From NCBI GenBank assembly GCA_028345055.1, contig JAOMCO010000003.1, positions 1-64,000 of the forward strand: a stretch of 64,000 nt of DNA. Reading direction: 5' to 3'. Of this stretch, positions 52,688-62,158 are shown piece after piece. The notes below the pieces were generated by a model, which saw only the letters and a program-made list of their open reading frames with translations, was not told the DNA's origin and did not search any database. Source of the stretch: Candidatus Thioglobus sp. GTDB taxonomy: Bacteria > Pseudomonadota > Gammaproteobacteria > PS1 > Pseudothioglobaceae. Numbering within the stretch: the first letter of the stretch is position 1; each line of letters opens with the position of its first letter. The position numbers and the translations under genes were made by a program.

Positions 52688-54763
52688 CTATAATTCAATA
52701 TGTATATTTGAATAGCCATCAATATACACTTTATTTTCTGGATGGACAACTGTAGTTGAGCCAGAGTCTTCAATTATTGCAGGACCAATAAATTCCATTC
52801 CTGGTTTAAGTTTTTCTCCGTCATAGAGGGTCGCATTGTGAGAACCTTCAAGGGCATAATCAACCTCCCTCTCACCTTTTCTGGCCTCTTCTTCAGTAGC
52901 ACCACTGCTTGGCATTTCTTTCATTTCAAGTTTGCCCACTTCAGAAGTAGCAACAACATGAATTCCAACAAGCTCAACTGGCATATCAAGTCGATACGTA
53001 TATTCATGCTCATAAGTTTCATGAAATACTCTCCCTATTTCAACTATTTGTTGATCTGTTATCGATCCACTAGAGAGTGGAACCTCTGTTGTGTGCTCCT
53101 GATTCTTATATCTAAAGTTACCATAACGCATGAATTTAATATTTGTCTCTTTTATGCCTTCCAACTTAAATTGAGATATTGCTTGAGACTCAACTTCAGA
53201 AAAGGCTGATTCAATATCAGTTCCGGCGCCTTCAACAAGATCTGCAAGATGCGTAATGAAATAATCACGTCTTAAGTCAGACATCATCATTCCCCATGCT
53301 GAAAATACAGAGGCAGCCGCTGGTATCACAACCTTCTTAACTCCAAGTTCCTGTGCCAAAGCTACTGCATGCATTCCACCTCCACCTCCAAATGCAACTA
53401 ATACAAAATCACGAGGATCAAAACCTCTGTTAAGCGATACTAACTTCAAAGCATTAATCATATTATTATTCGCAATTCGTATAATGCCTCTTGCAGCCTC
53501 AGTAGGAGAAATTCCTAATCCCTTGCCAACCTTTTCTAGAGAAGATTTGGCAGATTTCATATCTGCCTTAATAGAGCCTCCACAAAAGTAATCTTTATTT
53601 ATGCGGCCTAGCTCTATGTTAGCGTCTGTAGTTGTTGCTTCCTCTCCACCTTTGCCATATGACGCTGGACCAGGAATTGCGCCAGCTGATTGAGGGCCTA
53701 CATGAAGCTTATCAAATTCATCAACCCATGCTATAGATCCACCACCATTTCCAATCTCAACTAGATCAACGACAGGAACCATTATTGGATATCCAGCACT
53801 TTTTTCATCTCTCTCTATCCAGTAATTTGTCATGATTTTGACTTTACCATTCTCAATCAGAGAGCATTTAGCTGTTGTTCCACCTATATCTAGAGCAATT
53901 ACATTTGGTTCATTAATTAATTTTCCAAGCTCTGCAGCGCCCCAAAATCCAGATGCTGGACCAGACTCTACCATTGTTATTGGAATTCGAGAGACTGACT
54001 CTAAGGAGTCCACTCCACAATTAGATTGCATAATATAGGGACTACCTTTAAAACCTTTTTCACTTAATCCAGATGCAAGTTGCCTTAAATATTTTTCTGC
54101 TGCCGGTTGAACATAAGCTGATAGAACTGCTGTGCTCGTCCTTTCATACTCTCTCCATTCTCTAGTAATTTGATGAGAGGCAACTACTGAAACTTCAGGC
54201 CACAACTGTTTTATCTCTTTCATAACAATCTCTTCATGAGCAAAATTTGCATAGCTATGTAGAAAACAAATAGCAACTGCTTCAACTCCTTCTGATTTGA
54301 AGTCATCCAAAATATTTGGCAATGGAGACATATCTAGAGGTTCACTTTCTTCACCTTGGTAGCTCATTCTTCCTGATAGTTCACGTCGAAGATATCGAGG
54401 AACAAATGGGACGGGTTTTTGATAATGCAGATTAAAGAAGTCGGGACGATTGCCACGAGCTATTTCGAGACTATCACGAAATCCTTTGGTTGTAATTAAT
54501 CCAACTTTTACCCCTTTCCTTTCAGTGAGTGAGTTGATAATAACAGTTGTTCCATGTGCTAGAAAGTCTATCTCAGAGGGGTTTACATTCCCTTTTTCGA
54601 GAACGTTAAGAACTCCTGTTTCAAAATCTGGTGGAGTTGTATCAGACTTTGCAGTAATAACTGAGTGTTGGCCACTCTTAATATTGGTTTCAAAGCAAAC
54701 TAGGTCAGTAAATGTTCCACCAACATCTGTTGCAACACGTATTGTTGATTTTTTCATATCCAT
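52688..54763 (-). CDS. Hydantoinase A/oxoprolinase family protein (HyuA)
   Basis: RVATDVGGTFTDLV, HGTTVIINSLTERKGVKVGLITTKGFRD, ALDIGGTTAKCSLI, GGGGGMHAVALA. Confidence 0.93.
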   Translation of the reverse strand: MDMKKSTIRVATDVGGTFTDLVCFETNIKSGQHSVITAKSDTTPPDFETGVLNVLEKGNVNPSEIDFLAHGTTVIINSLTERKGVKVGLITTKGFRDSLEIARGNRPDFFNLHYQKPVPFVPRYLRRELSGRMSYQGEESEPLDMSPLPNILDDFKSEGVEAVAICFLHSYANFAHEEIVMKEIKQLWPEVSVVASHQITREWREYERTSTAVLSAYVQPAAEKYLRQLASGLSEKGFKGSPYIMQSNCGVDSLESVSRIPITMVESGPASGFWGAAELGKLINEPNVIALDIGGTTAKCSLIENGKVKIMTNYWIERDEKSAGYPIMVPVVDLVEIGNGGGSIAWVDEFDKLHVGPQSAGAIPGPASYGKGGEEATTTDANIELGRINKDYFCGGSIKADMKSAKSSLEKVGKGLGISPTEAARGIIRIANNNMINALKLVSLNRGFDPRDFVLVAFGGGGGMHAVALAQELGVKKVVIPAAASVFSAWGMMMSDLRRDYFITHLADLVEGAGTDIESAFSEVESQAISQFKLEGIKETNIKFMRYGNFRYKNQEHTTEVPLSSGSITDQQIVEIGRVFHETYEHEYTYRLDMPVELVGIHVVATSEVGKLEMKEMPSSGATEEEARKGEREVDYALEGSHNATLYDGEKLKPGMEFIGPAIIEDSGSTTVVHPENKVYIDGYSNIHIEL

Positions 54764-54767
54764 TCTC

Positions 54768-55256
54768 TTATGTTTTTTTTATTAGGTTAAGTAAAAAGCA
54801 TGAAATAGCTGGAAGCTTGATTTTTTCAAGCTCATTAATTTTTTCTAAGGTAAAGTAATTTTCTTTATCAAGACAGTTAACTGTTCCCAATAATTGTCCA
54901 TCTACAATAATGGGTAAGTTGCACACAGACTGACAACCTAAGCTTTGTATTAATTTGAAGTCTGAAAATACCTTAGCTATATCATCAATATTATTAGCAA
55001 CAAAAGACTTATGGCCATCCAAAACAGTTTCGGTCCAAGATGATTTTTCAATTGGTTTAATACCAGAGACTGGGTATTCAATTGGCATATTTGAATATAC
55101 TCTTTGAGCCACTGCATTTGGAATGTCAAATGTAGTGAGTGTAAAAAGCTTTATTCCTACTGTCTTGTTAACAAATTCATAGAATTTGTCAAATGCATCT
55201 TGGGGATGATTATTTTTTTTCGATAAAGAGTCTAATAATTCAGAATATGCAGTCAT
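54768..55256 (-). CDS. Stand-alone GAF-domain protein
   Basis: 162 aa, GAF pattern ending LGCQSVCNLPIIVDGQLLGTVNCLDKENYF. Confidence 0.75.
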   Translation of the reverse strand: MTAYSELLDSLSKKNNHPQDAFDKFYEFVNKTVGIKLFTLTTFDIPNAVAQRVYSNMPIEYPVSGIKPIEKSSWTETVLDGHKSFVANNIDDIAKVFSDFKLIQSLGCQSVCNLPIIVDGQLLGTVNCLDKENYFTLEKINELEKIKLPAISCFLLNLIKKT

Positions 55257-55269
55257 TTATAATCCTGTA

Positions 55270-55953
55270 CTAATTTTCCTTCATGTGAAAGTTCAGATCC
55301 ATACTGTGATCTTTAGAAAAAATTAGATTTCCACGACAATCAAAAATTCCAGGAATCTCCTTGTTAATCTCATTGTCTCCAAAAACATTCATTGTGCAAA
55401 CATGCAAAAGAGTAGTTACTTTGTCAGTATGATTCCACGCTGAATGACTTTTTGATGAGTCAAAATGAAGAGAGTCGCCTGTTTCAAGAATATTGACCTT
55501 ACCATCAATATAAATAGTAATAGCTCCTTCTAGTATGTAAAAAAATTCTTCACCTTCATGACTTATAGACTCTGTTCTATGACCAGGCAATTCATGAATG
55601 ATTACACTATTAAGAGTATGTCCAGGAAAGGAGTCAGATAGACGCTCATATTGAAGTCCATTTTTATTAATCGTATAGACATCGCGCTCTTGATGTCTTG
55701 TTATCGATGATTTACTTTTGGGCTGGCTAAGAAAATTAGAAACATCAGACTTGAGAAAATTTGCAATAGCAGTCAATGAGGTCAGTGATGGTGAGGTTAA
55801 CCCTCGTTCAACTTGAGAAATAAATCCTATTGAGAGCCCTGATGAAGTAGCTACCTCTTTCATCGATAGTTTAAGTTCCTTTCGTCTAAGTCTTAGTCTT
55901 TCTCCTAAAGAATTTTCTGGATCTTCTTGAATTATTGCAGAGTTTTTTTTCAT
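55270..55953 (-). CDS. XRE-family regulator with C-terminal cupin domain
   Basis: HTH LGERLRLRRKELKLSMKEVATSSGLSIGFISQVERGLTSPSLTSLTAIA; cupin EGEEFFYILEGAITIYIDGK. Confidence 0.93.
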   Translation of the reverse strand: MKKNSAIIQEDPENSLGERLRLRRKELKLSMKEVATSSGLSIGFISQVERGLTSPSLTSLTAIANFLKSDVSNFLSQPKSKSSITRHQERDVYTINKNGLQYERLSDSFPGHTLNSVIIHELPGHRTESISHEGEEFFYILEGAITIYIDGKVNILETGDSLHFDSSKSHSAWNHTDKVTTLLHVCTMNVFGDNEINKEIPGIFDCRGNLIFSKDHSMDLNFHMKEN

Positions 55954-55973
55954 ATGAGGCTGAGCGTAAAAAT

Positions 55974-56067
55974 TTTAGTATAGGTAAAATATATTAACAT
56001 ATTTTTTATTTAAATTAATCTATATGACTAAAAAAATATCAAAATTTAGTATAACTAAAATATATTA
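55974..56067. promoter_or_regulatory. Putative operator pair: two 23-bp near-identical repeats in divergent promoter region
   Basis: TTTAGTATAGGTAAAATATATTA (55974-55996) and TTTAGTATAACTAAAATATATTA (56045-56067). Confidence 0.65.
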
Positions 56068-56148
56068 GTCAAAATTATAAAAGTGTGTTAATATTAATCT
56101 CCAGTTAATAAAGTTAACTAGGATTATTTTTTTTATAGGAGAGATAAA

Positions 56149-57150
56149 ATGAATGTTAAATATAGCAAAAAGCCTATAGGTATTATTGCATCAATCTTTT
56201 TCGCAATTTTATTTACATTTAGTTCAAATGCGGTTTATGCAAAGAGCTATGAAGTGGCTTATTTATCAGCAAGTTCTGCCAATACTTGGCTTGGAGCATC
56301 TGTTAAAGCAATGGAGGCTGTTGCTGGTAATAATGATATAAATATTACTGAGTTTGATGCACAGTTTGATCCTGCAAAACAAACATCACAACTTCAAGAT
56401 GCAATTGCATCAGGTAAATATCAAGGCATTGTTGTATGTGCAATTTATGGGGTTGGATTGATTCCTGATATTGAAGAAGCAATAGCTGCGGGTATTGAGA
56501 TTGTAGTTCTTAATCAAATTGTTGGTCCTGATTTAACTACATCAGATCCTCAAGTTGATGGAATAGCTGCATCTGTTTTAGCTTCACCTTACCGTTCGGG
56601 TACTCGTCATGGAGAGCTAACAGTTAGAGCTTGTGAAGGTAATGACAATTGTGAAGTTGTCTTCATTTATGGAATTAAAGGAATACCATTAGATGATGCA
56701 ATTAGACAAGGGTTTGATGATGTTATTTCGCAACACCCTTCAATTAAGGTTGTAGCTGAAGGTGAAGGCAAGTATCTAGGACCAGATGGTGGTATCGCAG
56801 CAACACAGGATATTCTTAGCATGAATAGCTCATTTGATGTAATGGTTGGTGCTGATCAATCAATACAGGGAGCTGCAATTGTATTAGCTGATGAGGGTAT
56901 GACAGGCCAAGTTAAATTAATTGGTTTGGGCGGCTCTGCCCCTGCAATTGAGGGGATAGCGAATGGTACATGGTTTGGTGGCGTCTATGGCGCGCCAGGA
57001 GATGAGGGAACATTTGCTATGGAAGCAATGGTTGATGCATTAAAAAATGGTGTTGATCAGGGTGGCATTGACCCACTAACTACTGCTCCGGATAATGGCC
57101 TAATAACATCTGAAAATGTTTCTAAATTTTCAGCTCAGTGGGATGGCTAA
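56149..57150 (+). CDS. Sugar-type ABC transporter periplasmic substrate-binding protein
   Basis: Signal peptide; type 1 PBP fold (QDAIASGKYQGIVV, VMVGADQSIQGAAIVLADEG). Confidence 0.88.
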   Translation: MNVKYSKKPIGIIASIFFAILFTFSSNAVYAKSYEVAYLSASSANTWLGASVKAMEAVAGNNDINITEFDAQFDPAKQTSQLQDAIASGKYQGIVVCAIYGVGLIPDIEEAIAAGIEIVVLNQIVGPDLTTSDPQVDGIAASVLASPYRSGTRHGELTVRACEGNDNCEVVFIYGIKGIPLDDAIRQGFDDVISQHPSIKVVAEGEGKYLGPDGGIAATQDILSMNSSFDVMVGADQSIQGAAIVLADEGMTGQVKLIGLGGSAPAIEGIANGTWFGGVYGAPGDEGTFAMEAMVDALKNGVDQGGIDPLTTAPDNGLITSENVSKFSAQWDG

Positions 57151-57162
57151 TAGATAAACTTT

Positions 57163-57199
57163 AAAACCCTTAGTATTCATAAGGTCTGCTAAGGGTTTT
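57163..57199 (+). promoter_or_regulatory. Intercistronic stem-loop downstream of SBP gene (attenuating terminator/mRNA stabiliser)
   Basis: Perfect 11-bp inverted repeat AAAACCCTTAG...CTAAGGGTTTT, 15-nt loop. Confidence 0.75.
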
Positions 57200-57305
57200 G
57201 CCCTCTTTAAAAGCATTAAATACTAGATTAATTTTGGTTTACTATAGGAAACTATAGTTGATTAGTAATCCTTATAAAAACTAGACTATTTTTAAACTTT
57301 TAACT

Positions 57306-58109
57306 ATGAAAAGTAATAATTCAGCACACAAAATCATGTATTTAAACCCAGTAGGGTTTGATGCTTATGATGCGTTTTTTGCAGAAATGATAAGAAAGAA
57401 CAAGTTTCCAACTTCAGAAGTTCAAGTAACATCACTTTCTCCATCAGTGGGGCAAATGGATAATCTAGAGTATCGAACTTATAATGCACTTATAGCTACA
57501 GATCTTATTAAGGCAACAAGACAAGCATCAGTCGAAGGATTTGATGCACTAATTATTGGATGTTTTTACGACCCATTCTTATTAGATGCTAGAGAAATTT
57601 CTGGCGATATGGTTGTTGTTGGACCATGCCAATCTTCGATCGAAATCGCATTAAAGTTATCCAACTCTTTCTCTGTTATTATAGGACAAAAAAAATGGCA
57701 ACATGAAATGCAATCGACAGTCATAGAATATGGTTATGGAGATCATCTGGCCTCATTTAGAGACGTTGGTATGACTGTTCCAGAGTTTCAAAAAGACCAT
57801 AAGCTAACAGAAAAAAACTTAATAGAGGCAGCTCGTCTAGCAATAGAAGAAGATGGCGCAGAATCTATAATATTAGGCTGTACATTGGAATTTGGTTTTT
57901 TTGAAAAAATTCAAAATAAATTTAATATTCCAGTCATAGATCCTTCAATAGCCGCATTAAAACAAGCAGAGCAGGCCGCTATTTTAAAGAATCAATTTGG
58001 CTGGAAGCCTTCAAGGCAATGGAGCACTGAAGCCCCACCTGAAAATGATATTAATCGCTTTGGTTTGTTCAAAGAAGACTATCATTTTGGAAATCGTATA
58101 ATTGTTTAA
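57306..58109 (+). CDS. Aspartate/glutamate/hydantoin racemase family protein
   Basis: Paired catalytic-Cys motifs ALIIGCFYDP and IILGCTLEF. Confidence 0.88.
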   Translation: MKSNNSAHKIMYLNPVGFDAYDAFFAEMIRKNKFPTSEVQVTSLSPSVGQMDNLEYRTYNALIATDLIKATRQASVEGFDALIIGCFYDPFLLDAREISGDMVVVGPCQSSIEIALKLSNSFSVIIGQKKWQHEMQSTVIEYGYGDHLASFRDVGMTVPEFQKDHKLTEKNLIEAARLAIEEDGAESIILGCTLEFGFFEKIQNKFNIPVIDPSIAALKQAEQAAILKNQFGWKPSRQWSTEAPPENDINRFGLFKEDYHFGNRIIV

Positions 58110-58124
58110 TAAGTATTAAATCCA

Positions 58125-59639
58125 GTGGAAAAACATAACAATAATGCCAAGGCTTTTATTAGTTTTGATAAAGTAAGTAAGAGCTTTGGTGCAACCAAAG
58201 CGCTAATTAACTGCTCTGTATCTTTTGAGGTAGGGAAAATTCATGCCTTGGTTGGAGAGAATGGGGCGGGTAAGTCTACTCTTGGTAAGCTTATTCTTGG
58301 CGTACATAAGCATGATTCAGGCTCTATTAAAATTGATGGAAAGGAGTCTTTTTTGTCTTCACCGAGGGAGTCTGTAAAGCAAGGATTGGTAGGAATTTCA
58401 CAAGAACTGTCATTATTGCCAGACCGGTCAGTTGTTGATAATATTGCCATAGGAAGAGAGACAACTATAGGGCCATTTGTCTCAAACAAGCAGACACTTG
58501 AAAAAGTTGAAGCCGTAATGGAAAAGTATGATCTCTATATTGAGCCTAGTAGAGTTGTTGGTTCGTTATCTGTTGCAGACCAACAAAAAGTTGAAATTCT
58601 TAGGGCGCTCAATACTAATGCCCGCTTAATAGTTTTTGATGAGCCAACTGCTCGTTTAGCAAGTCATGAAGCTGACCAACTCCATAATTTAGTCCACTCT
58701 TTGGCAAAGTCTGGAACTGCAGTTGTATACATTTCTCATTTTCTCGAGGAAGTATTAAAAATTTCAGATACTATTACTTTATTAAGAAATGGTGAAAAAG
58801 TAAGAACTGAGCCAACATCCAAGGAAACCAAAAAAAGCCTTATTGAGGGAATGACTGGAAGAGATGCTGGAAATTTATTCCCAAAAAAACCAAAAATTAA
58901 TGAAAAAAGTGAGGTGCTTTTGAAAGTAAAGAGTCTTTCTCGTGCAAACGAATTTAAGGATGTTTCGTTTGAAATTAAAAAAGGAGAGATCCTTGGAATT
59001 GCTGGATTAGTAGGATCTGGGCGTAGCGAGCTTGCACATGCTATATATGGGAATAGAATGCCAGATAGTGGCTCTATAGAATTAAATGGTAAAGAATTTA
59101 TAACTAAGAATGTGGCTCACTCAATAAAAAATGGTATGGCAATGGTTCCAGAATCAAGAAGAGACCAGGGTCTAATTTTAGAGCGTTCTCTATTAGAAAA
59201 TACATCATTGCCATATTTGGAGCAATTTACATCCTGGATTTATGGCTTAAATAAAAATGATGAATATAGTGAGGTAGATGATAGTTGTAAAACAACTATG
59301 ATAAAACATGGTGGGCTAGAGAAAGAGGTTCAATATTTATCAGGGGGAAATCAACAAAAAGTTTTATTTGCTAGGGCTGCAATGAATAAACCTAAGTTGC
59401 TTATAGCAGATGAGCCAACTCGTGGCGTTGATATTGGAGCCAAACAGGTAATTTATGAGCTCATTTCTCAATTATCAAAAGTAGGTGAAGCAGTTTTATT
59501 AATTTCATCAGAAGTAGAAGAGATTATTGGTATGGCACATCGGACACTAGTTATGTCTCGTGGGAAAGTTGTAGCCGAATTAAAAGGAAATCAAATAACA
59601 AAGTCTGCAATTATGGAGGCCGCTTTTGAGCAGGATTAA
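58125..59639 (+). CDS. Sugar-type (RbsA-like) ABC transporter ATP-binding protein, two ABC domains, GTG start
   Basis: GENGAGKSTLGKLI, FDEPTARL, second domain GLVGSGRSELAHAIYG, LSGGNQQKVLFARA. Confidence 0.93.
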   Translation: MEKHNNNAKAFISFDKVSKSFGATKALINCSVSFEVGKIHALVGENGAGKSTLGKLILGVHKHDSGSIKIDGKESFLSSPRESVKQGLVGISQELSLLPDRSVVDNIAIGRETTIGPFVSNKQTLEKVEAVMEKYDLYIEPSRVVGSLSVADQQKVEILRALNTNARLIVFDEPTARLASHEADQLHNLVHSLAKSGTAVVYISHFLEEVLKISDTITLLRNGEKVRTEPTSKETKKSLIEGMTGRDAGNLFPKKPKINEKSEVLLKVKSLSRANEFKDVSFEIKKGEILGIAGLVGSGRSELAHAIYGNRMPDSGSIELNGKEFITKNVAHSIKNGMAMVPESRRDQGLILERSLLENTSLPYLEQFTSWIYGLNKNDEYSEVDDSCKTTMIKHGGLEKEVQYLSGGNQQKVLFARAAMNKPKLLIADEPTRGVDIGAKQVIYELISQLSKVGEAVLLISSEVEEIIGMAHRTLVMSRGKVVAELKGNQITKSAIMEAAFEQD

Positions 59640-59643
59640 TAAT

Positions 59644-60582
59644 ATGAATAATGCATTAGAGTATTCAAAAAAACATGGTATTGCCATAATCACTATTTTA
59701 CTTTTTATTGTATTAGCATTAACAACTGATGGTTTTTTTACTGAGAGAAACCTTAGAAATATTCTAGACCAGCAATCTACGATTCTTATTGCTGCATCAT
59801 TTATGACAATTGTCATTATTTCAGGTAATTTTGATATTTCTGTTTCATCAATTTTTGTGGTTTCACCTCTATTTGCCTTATATGTTGAGAATGCAACTGG
59901 AAATATATTTTTGGCTGTAATCGCTGGAATCCTTATTGGGCTAGCAATGGGAGCATTTAATGCTATTGTTGTAACGTACTTTAAAGTTAATTCGTTCATA
60001 GCAACTTTAGCAACCTCGTTTATGTTTTTTGGGCTAGGATACTTAATAAGCGATAGGTCTTTAATGAGACCCATGGGAGATGCTTACCAACAAATTGCAC
60101 GAACAAAGTTTTTTGATATTACTTCTGCTACCTGGCTTGCAATAGGCGTTGTAATCATAGCAAGTATAATATTAACGCGAACGAGATTTGGCCGTAATGT
60201 TTTTGCAACTGGTGGAAATCAAGAGGCTGCTCGTTTAGCAGGTGTAAGTGTGTCTAGAGTTCAAGCTGCAACTTTTATTCTACTTGGAGGTGCTTCTGCG
60301 TTAGCAGGTATTGTGAGTTCTTCAAGATCTATTTCTGCACAACCATCAGATGATTTTAGCTTCGTATTTGCTGTGTTAACTGCTGTAATTGTTGGAGGCA
60401 CATCTATTGCTGGAGGTAAGGGAGCTATTTGGAGAACAGTAGCAGCTGCTTTCTTTTTGGCCTTCATGAGTAATGGTTTTAATTTGAATCAAATCGACCC
60501 ACTTTGGCAAAGAATAATACTTGGACTTGTAATCGTTATTGCTGTTGCAATCGATTCGTGGTCACAACGAAAAAATGCTTAA
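59644..60582 (+). CDS. Sugar-type (RbsC-like) ABC transporter permease
   Basis: Polytopic, GNFDISVSSIF, ATGGNQEAARLAGVSV, AVIVGGTSIAGGKGAIW. Confidence 0.92.
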   Translation: MNNALEYSKKHGIAIITILLFIVLALTTDGFFTERNLRNILDQQSTILIAASFMTIVIISGNFDISVSSIFVVSPLFALYVENATGNIFLAVIAGILIGLAMGAFNAIVVTYFKVNSFIATLATSFMFFGLGYLISDRSLMRPMGDAYQQIARTKFFDITSATWLAIGVVIIASIILTRTRFGRNVFATGGNQEAARLAGVSVSRVQAATFILLGGASALAGIVSSSRSISAQPSDDFSFVFAVLTAVIVGGTSIAGGKGAIWRTVAAAFFLAFMSNGFNLNQIDPLWQRIILGLVIVIAVAIDSWSQRKNA

Positions 60583-60613
60583 ATAATATGATGATTAAAG
60601 TTGGAGAATCTAG

Positions 60614-62158
60614 ATGATTAGAATTGGTGTAGACGTTGGCGGAACTAATACTGACGCAGTAGTAATGAAAGGTGAAAAATTTTTGGGAGGTGCTAAAAGC
60701 CCTACTACTAAAGATATCTTAACTGGAGTTGAAAATGCAATTCATGGAGCCTTAGTTGAGGCAAAGACATCCTCTGATAGTGTGAAAGTTTTAATAATAG
60801 GCACTACTCATTTTGTGAATGCTTTAGTTCAGCGGACTAATCTGGCGCAAACTGGTTTAATAAGGATGTGTCTACCTTCAGGCTCATCAATCCTTCCTTT
60901 TGCTGACTGGCCAAAATCTCTTGTTGGTGGTATGAAAGGAACTTACCAGCTTATTAAAGGCGGTTATGAAATGACTGGTAGTGAAATATCTCAACTTGAT
61001 CATGATGAGCTTATAGGTGCAGCTAAAAGGCTAAGTGATACTGGTTGTAATCAAATTGCAATTAGTTCAGTCTTTGCAACCGTTAGAGGTGATATGGAGG
61101 AAGAGGCTTTAGAAATATTAACTAAAGCAATGCCAGATCTTAGCGTTACTCTTAGCAAGAGTATTGGTGGTATGGGGCTTCTTGAAAGAGAGAATGCGGC
61201 AATTATTAATGCTTCTTTGAGACCACTTGCGACAGAAGTTGTAGATTCTTTCAAGCTTCTTCAGAAAAGCTTAAACCTTTCATGTCCAATGTTTTTTACT
61301 CGTAATGATGGAACCTTGATTGAGGCAAAAGAGGTTGTAGAGCTTCCTGTTCTGACTTTTGCTTGTGGGCCAACTAATTCAATGAGAGGAGCTGCATTTC
61401 TTTCAGGCTTAAAAGATGCTTTAGTGGTTGATGTTGGTGGGACCACAACAGATGTTGGAGAGGTTAAAGATGGATTTCCTAGGTTGGCCGGCACTTCTGT
61501 TATGGTTGCTGATGTCAGGACTAACTTTGCAATGCCAGACGTAATAAGCATTGGCCTAGGAGGTGGCTCTATTGTTGCAAATAAAGAGCCCATGGCTATT
61601 GGACCAGTTTCTGTAGGACATGAACTTTTACAAAAAGCAGCCGTATTTGGAGGTGATACTTTAACTGCAACGGACCTTGCAGTTGCAGCAGGGCGATGTA
61701 AAGTTGGAACTAATTCACCACCATCTATAAGTTCTATTGATAAGCTTATTGAGATTTTAGATAAGATGGTTTCAGATCAAGTTGCAAGAGCTAGAACAAG
61801 CAATAAGTCCATTCCAGTAATAGCTGTTGGCGGTGGAAGTGTAATGATGCCCTCTGAGATTGATGGATTAGAAGTCATCACACCTAAACATAATGACCTT
61901 GCTAATGCAGTTGGTGCAGCTATTGCTCAAGTCAGTGGACAGGTATCTCGTGTAGTGTTGCTCAATGACAATGTTGATCGTGAAAGTGCTATAAAAGAAG
62001 TGACAGAAGAGGCTACAAGTCTTGCAGTTAAGAGACATGCTGACCCTAAATCTATTACAATCTTAACGCAATCGGATGTGCCACTTTCATATTTGCCAGG
62101 TAATAATTTATTAGTTAACGTTACCGTAGTTGGTGACCTTTTAATGGAGGAATTGTAA
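60614..62158 (+). CDS. Second hydantoinase/oxoprolinase-like protein (short HyuA type)
   Basis: IRIGVDVGGTNTDAVVM, LVVDVGGTTTDVGEV, ISIGLGGGSIV; 514 aa. Confidence 0.88.
   Translation: MIRIGVDVGGTNTDAVVMKGEKFLGGAKSPTTKDILTGVENAIHGALVEAKTSSDSVKVLIIGTTHFVNALVQRTNLAQTGLIRMCLPSGSSILPFADWPKSLVGGMKGTYQLIKGGYEMTGSEISQLDHDELIGAAKRLSDTGCNQIAISSVFATVRGDMEEEALEILTKAMPDLSVTLSKSIGGMGLLERENAAIINASLRPLATEVVDSFKLLQKSLNLSCPMFFTRNDGTLIEAKEVVELPVLTFACGPTNSMRGAAFLSGLKDALVVDVGGTTTDVGEVKDGFPRLAGTSVMVADVRTNFAMPDVISIGLGGGSIVANKEPMAIGPVSVGHELLQKAAVFGGDTLTATDLAVAAGRCKVGTNSPPSISSIDKLIEILDKMVSDQVARARTSNKSIPVIAVGGGSVMMPSEIDGLEVITPKHNDLANAVGAAIAQVSGQVSRVVLLNDNVDRESAIKEVTEEATSLAVKRHADPKSITILTQSDVPLSYLPGNNLLVNVTVVGDLLMEEL

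Noticed and set aside
59580-60074. 164-aa minus-strand ORF
   Set aside because: Antisense to the RbsC-like permease; composition typical of a shadow ORF.
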